This document shows positions 57,974 to 64,000 of a DNA stretch of 64,000 nucleotides, piece after piece. How positions within the stretch are numbered: the first letter of the stretch is position 1; every line of letters starts with the position of its first letter. A model generated the notes under the pieces. It saw nothing but the letters and a program-made list of their open reading frames with translations, was not told the origin of the DNA and did no database searches. Origin of the DNA: Paramyrothecium sp. XJ0827. Its lineage: Eukaryota > Ascomycota > Sordariomycetes > Hypocreales > Stachybotryaceae. The DNA lies in the NCBI GenBank assembly GCA_020881915.1, contig JAJFPB010000007.1:4030001-4094000 (forward strand). The letters run 5' to 3'. The translations under genes and the position numbers were made by a program.

Positions 57974-58292
57974 TTTGAACTCGGAAAAGTTACGCCATGT
58001 GGAAGTCTTGAGATTTTTGTACGACCTCTGGTATGCTGCCAGCCTCTGGGCCGCTCATGGGACCGCTTTCTTTCGCACGAGCGAGAAGAGCTCGGAAAAG
58101 ATCGTAGTTTATGCCAAAAGAAATAAATACGTTGGTCCTCTCCTACGGAGACGATGACCACGCCCGTGGAGCATCATTGGCACACATGCCCTGCGTAGCA
58201 ACCGCGGGCCTGGCGGTGGGGCAGCGGGAGCCGGAAGACTGCAGGGCGGCGATATCAAGGACGTCGTGGCGGATCAACCCAGCAGGCTGTTG

Positions 58293-58472
58293 TGAATCCT
58301 AGTCAAGAAGCTTAACCTCGAGGCGAGCTTGAACTCGATGGGTATTGACAGCATGATTGCGAGCGAGTTCCGCCACTGGATGTACCAGACATTCAAGACC
58401 AATGTTAGCATGATCGAGCTTTTAGCCCAGGATATGACGGTGAAGCTCGCCGTGCTGCTACAAAAGGCCTAA
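58293..58472 (+). pseudogene. Stranded C-terminal acyl-carrier segment of a polyketide synthase
   Basis: An uninterrupted frame from a TGA at about 58290 to TAA at 58470-58472 encodes about 57 residues: LVKKLNLEASLNSMGIDSMIASEFR and then HWMYQTFKTNVSMIELLAQDMT, each given here in pieces (LNSMGIDSMIASEF, MYQTFKTNVSMIELL). This is the second half of a PKS acyl-carrier protein, including the DSM motif whose serine receives phosphopantetheine, and the usual C-terminal end of a fungal reducing PKS. Everything upstream of it (ketosynthase, acyltransferase, reductases) is absent: the preceding bases belong to the AAA ATPase gene and a short unassignable spacer, and a stop codon precedes the segment. 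It is therefore a relic, not a free-standing carrier protein, because the first helix of the domain is lost. Confidence 0.8.
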
Positions 58473-59183
58473 CTGCTTGTTTGAGTCTGTTGTCTTTCAA
58501 AGCCAGGGAATTTTAGACACTAGATTAAGCAGATTGAGCATCTTCTAGCTGCTCACGTCCAAGAGCATCGTGCCCCTCACTGACATGGAGGTTTCCTCAG
58601 AAATCATGGAGCTCATTATCCAGAGGGGGATGCCTGTAACGACTCAATTAGCCAGTCAAAGCATAAATCATCACGCTTAGTCCCATAACTGCATGGATAG
58701 TTGGTATACGCGATTCAAAGCCCCTCTATGTAATATCCAGCCGATAATTTAAATAATTGGTCCCACTATTGGTGTTCTAGTCTCCTGTGGAGGTTGGTTA
58801 AGCCTGTGTACAGCAGACGTCAAATAACTACTTCACTCAATCAATTGAAAATGCTACCAATTGTTTTCAGCTCGCGAATATTAACATCTCTGAAGTTTCA
58901 GGCACGCAATGGCTGATTTTGTCTCCAGAGACCCGCTCGCCTTTCTTTCAAAGTATGTGCCGATTTTATGGTCAACAGAGGATTTGAGCCAAGGCAGCAT
59001 CTGTGTAGCTGCTGTTAAATGCTGCAAACAAAATTTTGAAATGGTCAATTGTAAAGGACTGACGTTGCCAAAATGTGTAAAATGGGATAGGTTAGGACCA
59101 TGGATGCGCCGGGGATCGGATTCTATTGCTACATCATACACGACGCTTACCGCTTGAAAAACAAGTTGCATGGCATGTCTTCG
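58473..59183. other. Intergenic region
   Basis: 3' flank of the PKS relic and of the second receptor gene. Overlapping frames at 58881-59171 on both strands show no family features. Confidence 0.4.
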
Positions 59184-60703
59184 TCACACTCCGGATGTTG
59201 CCCTGACAATTCCGGTCATGCTCCTATCCGATGCTGTTTCGTCACCGTCTTTGCTCTGTTTCTTTGTTCCTCCTATCACAGTTGTCGTCAATCCCTCAGG
59301 AAGCGATTCGTTCGAAGACAGACGTCCGTCCGTGGTCTCCGCCGGTGCTGATGATATCTCCACCTCGTGCTTCTGGTAGATTCTCAGTGGAACCCCATAC
59401 GCCCTGTTGATCTCTTCTTGGCTATCAGACGGGTCTATATCGTTCGGATCGGGTCGGGCAGCGGATCGAACGGCAGAGCGAACCCCTGAGCGATGCCGGT
59501 TTCCGGTGCCAAGCGATTGAAACTGGGATGTATTTCGTGTACCGTATCGATCTTTGGAGTAGCCGGCGAAAGAATTGAGCTTGAAGACGCGGCGGAAAAG
59601 CGTCCAAGTCATGGGGAGGTTGGCCGCAAGGAGGGCGGTAGAGGATTCTCGAATGTACCAAGCTGTCCATTCGGAACCAAAAGGTCGAGTAAAACTGTAG
59701 TACTTGTTCAAGATGGCACAGAGAATCTGTCAAACCATTAGCACTGGGAATACAGGCTACTGCATGATGATCCAAGGCTGTGGCGGATCCATGAGCTTAC
59801 CGTAAAGCCACCCAGAGCAAAGATGGAACAGAGGACGAATTTCTTCTTCAGTGAAATTCGTGACTGCACAAAAATCGGCATGGGAATGAGAATGATCATA
59901 ATATCGGACGAAATGTTAAGAACAGTGTTTGTGATCAGATGGTTTGTTGCGGCGGAACATTGGACTGATGATGATTAGCCTGTGATTGAGAGTGGTATCA
60001 CAATGGGAAGAATGACGAACCATTGTCAGGAGGCACAGCCCAGTATTGGTTGAAGGGTCTGCACCATACGCCTAGGTAGAGGACCTCCATGAGGACGAAA
60101 CTCAAGGCCACATATCCTGCCACTATTTTCACGGCCACGTTCTGCCGCAAGCTCATTCTGTTGCCGTGTTAAGCAAAATCCGGGGCACTGTCGCGGCGAC
60201 CGGGGACTTACGTCAAACGGTTGTACATGAGGAGAAGACAAGCCTTCACGGTCCAGATTGTGATGATTTGCATCTGTTCCGAGACCAGAACCATCTTGGA
60301 GCCGAAAACACGTTCGGCGACATTGTCAGGGGTCAGTTCGACTTGCTGGCTGGGATCGATCAGGTTGCTGCTCGTATGCGAAATAATGTTGATCGAGACA
60401 ATCAGGACAGTGTCGCAGATCTGGGGAAATGGGAATTGTTAATCTCGGTCAGCGTCCTGGAAGGCCAGGGACTGACCATGGCAAACAGCATCAATGCGTC
60501 GTCGGCTTGCAGCTTCTTGACGGACCCTTGCAATAAAATACGCGAGATCCTGCAGGTGAAAGCCATCGCGCGCAAGGTCAGCAGAGCCCCGTGGAAGAAG
60601 TGAGACATTGGAAATCGACCTCAGTCGAGACGTACATGCGCATAATCACCACCAGCCATGTCAAAGCGTACCACGTCCATGATTCAGCGACGAGAGCCAA
60701 CAT
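59184..60703 (-). CDS. PTH11-like integral membrane receptor, second copy
   Basis: Minus-strand exons 60636-60703, 60477-60549, 60212-60420, 60021-60157, 59801-59964 and 59184-59726 give 397 aa; all junctions are GT..AG and in frame. The start at 60703 gives MLALVAESWTWYALTWLVVIM, the first helix. VKKLQADDALMLFAM is the conserved intracellular loop with the DD pair. KMVLVSEQMQIITIWTVKAC, LLMYNRLTMSLRQN, then WCRPFNQYWAVPPDN and CSAATNHLITNTVLNISSD (as CSAATNHLITN and LNISSDIMIILIPMP) follow the family order. TRPFGSEWTAWYIRESSTALLA closes the seven-helix domain. The cytoplasmic tail of about 130 residues is Ser/Arg/Asp-rich and disordered. The family comprises fungal GPCR-like sensors. It belongs to a different subgroup from the receptor at 0.2 kb, which has the VHAWDVR loop. 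Confidence 0.85.
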
Positions 60704-62358
60704 GGTGACGAGACAAAGCGCCCGAGACCGCCAGCCGAAGACAAGGAGCTACGAATCGCAATTCTCGGGGCACGTTCCCCAACTCCAGCGCAAGGCTGGT
60801 TCGGATACTTAAGACATTCCAGATCAAGAACCGCCGGATTGGAAGGCAGGGGAAAAGGGGTGCTTGATACATGGCGTGCTGCTAACCGGGCTTGCTGCTA
60901 ACCTGGCTCGCCGGCTTCTTAGCACCCTCAATAGCAACTCATGACTCGCCTACAGCGATCGGGAGCCATGTGGCGTTGGCATCACTCGGAAAGCCCTGTG
61001 GGGCCCGGGTCAAACCCAGAGAACCGATGCTGTCACCCAATGTTGGATGGGGCCGTCTGGCTAGCGTAGCAAGTATGATCCAATAGCCCACAGACAATTG
61101 TAGATGAGCGAACGAACGCATCCCTGAACTGGTTAGTTCAGCTTTGCGAAGACACCAACCAGAAGACAGGGAGGATGTGGGCAAAGAAGGAGAAAAAAAC
61201 ACGAGTGTACCAGGTTTGTCTGACGGAATGTCACCGAGCGCCGAGGGTTAGTGGCGTGTCCTGGACGCCCTGACCAAGCGCCAACAACGATCCAAAGAAT
61301 TGGATGGGGATTTCGTTTGGTTGCTTCTGTGGGGAATGGGGTTTTGGCGCAATTCAAGTATCAAGCTAATTTTCAGCTTAGGTGCTTGCTCCTGGAGCTC
61401 ATGCAGGCCAGCAGCGACACCCGACATCAATAGCCAGATTGCCCTGTACTTAAGACATGTCAATTAAGATACCATTGAATCGGCTTCAGGCCCCCGTATC
61501 AGACTGCCCCAAGCAGCTAGGCCTCGGCTTTAGTCCCCAATCCCCTTGGGCTCCTCAGGCGACCGTTTGTGGAGAACAAGCTCGTAAGCCCACATTACTC
61601 GATCTCCTGCTTTTAATCAGAGGATTTCACATGTAACGGCAGGGTAGACAATGAATACACCACAAATTCCCGACTCGTGGATCTAAACGTGGTCTAGTAC
61701 TGTCGCAAAACAGAAAAGTGACTGCCACTGTGGCGGCTTAGATTGACCGAAGTTATGACGCTCTGAGCTTTTCAAGCATTCCGGGAATGGTCGTCAGAAA
61801 TGTACTACGCGACAGAGCCACCGACTGCAAAATCCGCTATGACGGTTTGAGGCTGCATTCTCCTGACTTGGAGCGTCCCGGATGGTTGAGTACCCATTTA
61901 GGAGGGTTGCTCCGAGGACATCCGGCGAGACTAAGCTACCCTCGTAGGTGTTGTCACATGCGCCACTGGTTACGTTCTCAACCGCCACCTCGGCTGCTGA
62001 GGGTGCAAACCTAATTATTCCTCTAATTAACCTGAAGTTGCTAAGCTCCAGGCCTTGTCATTTGGAGCAGCCAACAATTGATCTTCGTGCCCCTCTACCT
62101 AGCTACCCTGCAATGTTCTATCCGTGACAGTACCAGAACCCTGGCTCAACGAAAATCCGACATATTGAAGGACATCATACAACTAGGAGGAGTTTAGTGA
62201 TGTGTTTAATTGAGAAATGGACTTTTAGGACCAACCGACACTGTGAAGTGATTGTAAATACTTGAGCTAATCCTCGTCAAAACCATTAACTTCACGTTGA
62301 TTGACTTTTCAAATTTCATGCTCATGGATATATTAGTGATAATTTTGCGACTGTAAAG
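60704..62358. other. Intergenic region
   Basis: Promoter side of the receptor and 3' flank of the edge AAA gene. No gene, repeat or RNA gene recognised; the last ~250 bases are AT-rich. Confidence 0.45.
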
Positions 62359-64000
62359 TTAATGAATGTACTCGGGGGAAAGGTCTGTCTCAGAATCTTC
62401 CCTTGGCCTAGACAAAGAGCTCATATAGCCACCATGCTGGGTACTATCATAGCTTTGACGTTGACCTCCACTCCAACCAGTCGTTTCAATAACTCCATCC
62501 GGCCCCGCTCTCTCTAATCCTTCATGGTTCGGCGATGAGAAGGAACTGGTATTATAAGGGCCGCAATAATCTGGAAACGTGTGTTCTTGCCCTCGACTGG
62601 GTTGCGTCCCAACATTGCCATCGGTAAATTTAGGCGAATGCCCTCTTAACCCCGCGCGTCCACTTGCTATATTGTGAACTGGATGCTGTATATATCTGTG
62701 ATTGGAGCCAATATTCATAGGAGATGCCAAGCCAACACTGCCATGTTGCCAGACACCGGCATATCCTTGTGCTGGGTAGAGTCCTCCGGTCCTTGAAGAC
62801 TCTGCCGCTGGATAGCCTGTAGAAGTGTCCACACTCCCAGGGATGATGATGTCATCGCGTGAATGACTGGGCATCGGAGACGAGTTGGGGATTCTCGTAT
62901 GTTGTGGAGTGATCTGCAAACCGACAACATCAACACTGGGTTGATTTGGAGCGGTGGGTAAACCAGTCGATTGGTGACTGCCGCTGCGGCTCCGTGAGCC
63001 ATAAGCTCCGAGCTGCGGTTGATCGGGCATGAAAGGCCCGGAGTTGGCGACCACTTCTCGGTTACCTTCAAACTCAAGATGTTGCCGTGATCTCTGGGGT
63101 CTATTGGCGCCGTAGGCGGATTCGCTAGTTGTAGCAGCCGCCCTATCCGGCCAACGACCCTTGTCTGCGACCGACGCAACTTGAAGATGGGAGTTCCGAT
63201 ATTCAGCTTCGAATCTGTCTGTTAAATGGTCGCGGTACTTGTCGTTGCGATACTCAGCTTCTAGGGCCAGGTCCGCGTCGGTGCTTCCCCCGTGAACCGT
63301 GGCGCGGTAATTCTCGAAAGAGGCCGTGATGGCCTCCATGGTCTGAAAGTGGCGGACGTCGAGAACAGGCGGGCTAGAGGTAGCATCCCTGGCTTCAACT
63401 GATTCGGGTCCGCCTGAGCTTTGAGGAACAGGGTGGGGTTGGCTGGCAAGTTGTTCCTCTCGCATGCCATGTTCATAGTAGGCCAGACTGCGTGCGACTT
63501 GGAAGGCATTTCGAATTTGTCGGCCATTCCAGCGACCAGCGCCACGTCTTTGGCCGCTGTTTTCGAGAAAGGAGCGGTTGGCAAAAGCAAGGAGTTCATC
63601 TTCATTGATCCGCATCGGTTCTCGCCTCTCCACTTTGGCCAACTGTTCCTCAATTAAGCGTACTCGATGGACATTAAGTTTCCAAATGTCTAGCGTCTGC
63701 TCTCTTGTCAAATCGGGGTAATAAATTTTGTAGTGTATCCGTGACTTAAAGGCCTCGTCAAGCACGCCGGCTCGATTCGTCGTCAAGAATAGGATCCCAT
63801 TGTAATAGTCGAGGACACGTAGAAATACTGATGGACGTCAGTCACTAGCATGATAGTAAAGCACGAGGTTTGACACGACTTACCTGAAACCAGAGCATTC
63901 TTATTCGTAGCCGTATCTGCGCGGGATCGTTGCGAAAAAAACGTGTCGACCTCGTCAAGAAGCAAGATGCAATCCCATATGCTAGCGAGACGAAATATTT
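62359..64000 (-). CDS. AAA-family ATPase, C-terminal part (runs off the window)
   Basis: Minus-strand exons 63884-64000 (partial) and 62359-63827. The first visible exon holds Walker B (WDCILLLDEVDTFFSQRS) and NKNALVS. After a GTAAGT intron it continues VFLRVLDYYNGILFLTTNRAG, with sensor 1, and DEAFKSRIHYKIYY with the arginine-finger segment, then a helical lid (NGRQIRNAFQVARSLAYYE). The Walker A and N-terminal region lie beyond base 64000. A C-terminal tail of about 350 residues is Ser/Pro/Gly/Gln-rich and disordered, with no known domain; the chain ends LSPEYIH. In this tail a YRN-containing motif recurs (LEAEYRNDKYRDHL, FEAEYRNSHLQ). The core resembles the ATPase at 56.0 kb but has introns and this long tail. 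Confidence 0.88.

Overview
The window is nuclear DNA of a filamentous ascomycete (Pezizomycotina). Nearly every gene is split by introns of about 45-90 bases with GT..AG ends, genes lie on both strands with long spacers, and the families are typical of these fungi: PTH11-like receptors, fungal GMC and berberine-bridge-like (BBE-like) flavoenzymes, DAL5-type permease, GH11 xylanase, CFEM-like cysteine modules, SesB-like esterase, and AAA ATPases with long fungal N- or C-terminal extensions. Nothing bacterial, viral or organellar was seen. Lineage below Pezizomycotina cannot be fixed from this sequence.

Layout. 0.2-8.6 kb: PTH11-like receptor, secreted GMC oxidoreductase, cytochrome P450 and a convergent toxD-like medium-chain reductase. 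8.6-14.5 kb: gene-poor stretch with only weak coding traces. 14.5-18.8 kb: DAL5-type transporter and a GH11 xylanase on the other strand. 20.7-23.2 kb: ankyrin protein and a small mitochondrial-type protein. 24.8-33.7 kb: a broken tyrosinase, a CFEM-like membrane protein, a SesB-like esterase, and a second tyrosinase with an apparent frameshift. 37.3-49.1 kb: three BBE-like FAD oxidases, a sugar-porter-type MFS transporter and the wreck of a short-chain dehydrogenase. 51-58 kb: second ankyrin protein, a 906-residue secreted Ser/Thr-rich protein, an AAA ATPase, and a stranded C-terminal polyketide synthase (PKS) acyl-carrier segment. 59.2-60.7 kb: second PTH11-like receptor. 62.4-64 kb: C-terminal part of another AAA ATPase running off the window.

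Reading it together. The region is accessory in character: oxidative enzymes, transporters, surface and secreted proteins and allorecognition-type modules, interleaved with decaying genes. At least three genes are disabled or look disabled (both tyrosinases and the SDR), and a PKS survives only as its last ~57 residues. The BBE/BBE/SDR-remnant/MFS/BBE block (37.3-49.1 kb) is the best candidate for a co-functioning group, either a shrinking secondary-metabolite cluster or a sugar or oligosaccharide oxidation and uptake group. That grouping is inference. All exon joins were made by eye from splice motifs, frame and family expectation, and no search was run.
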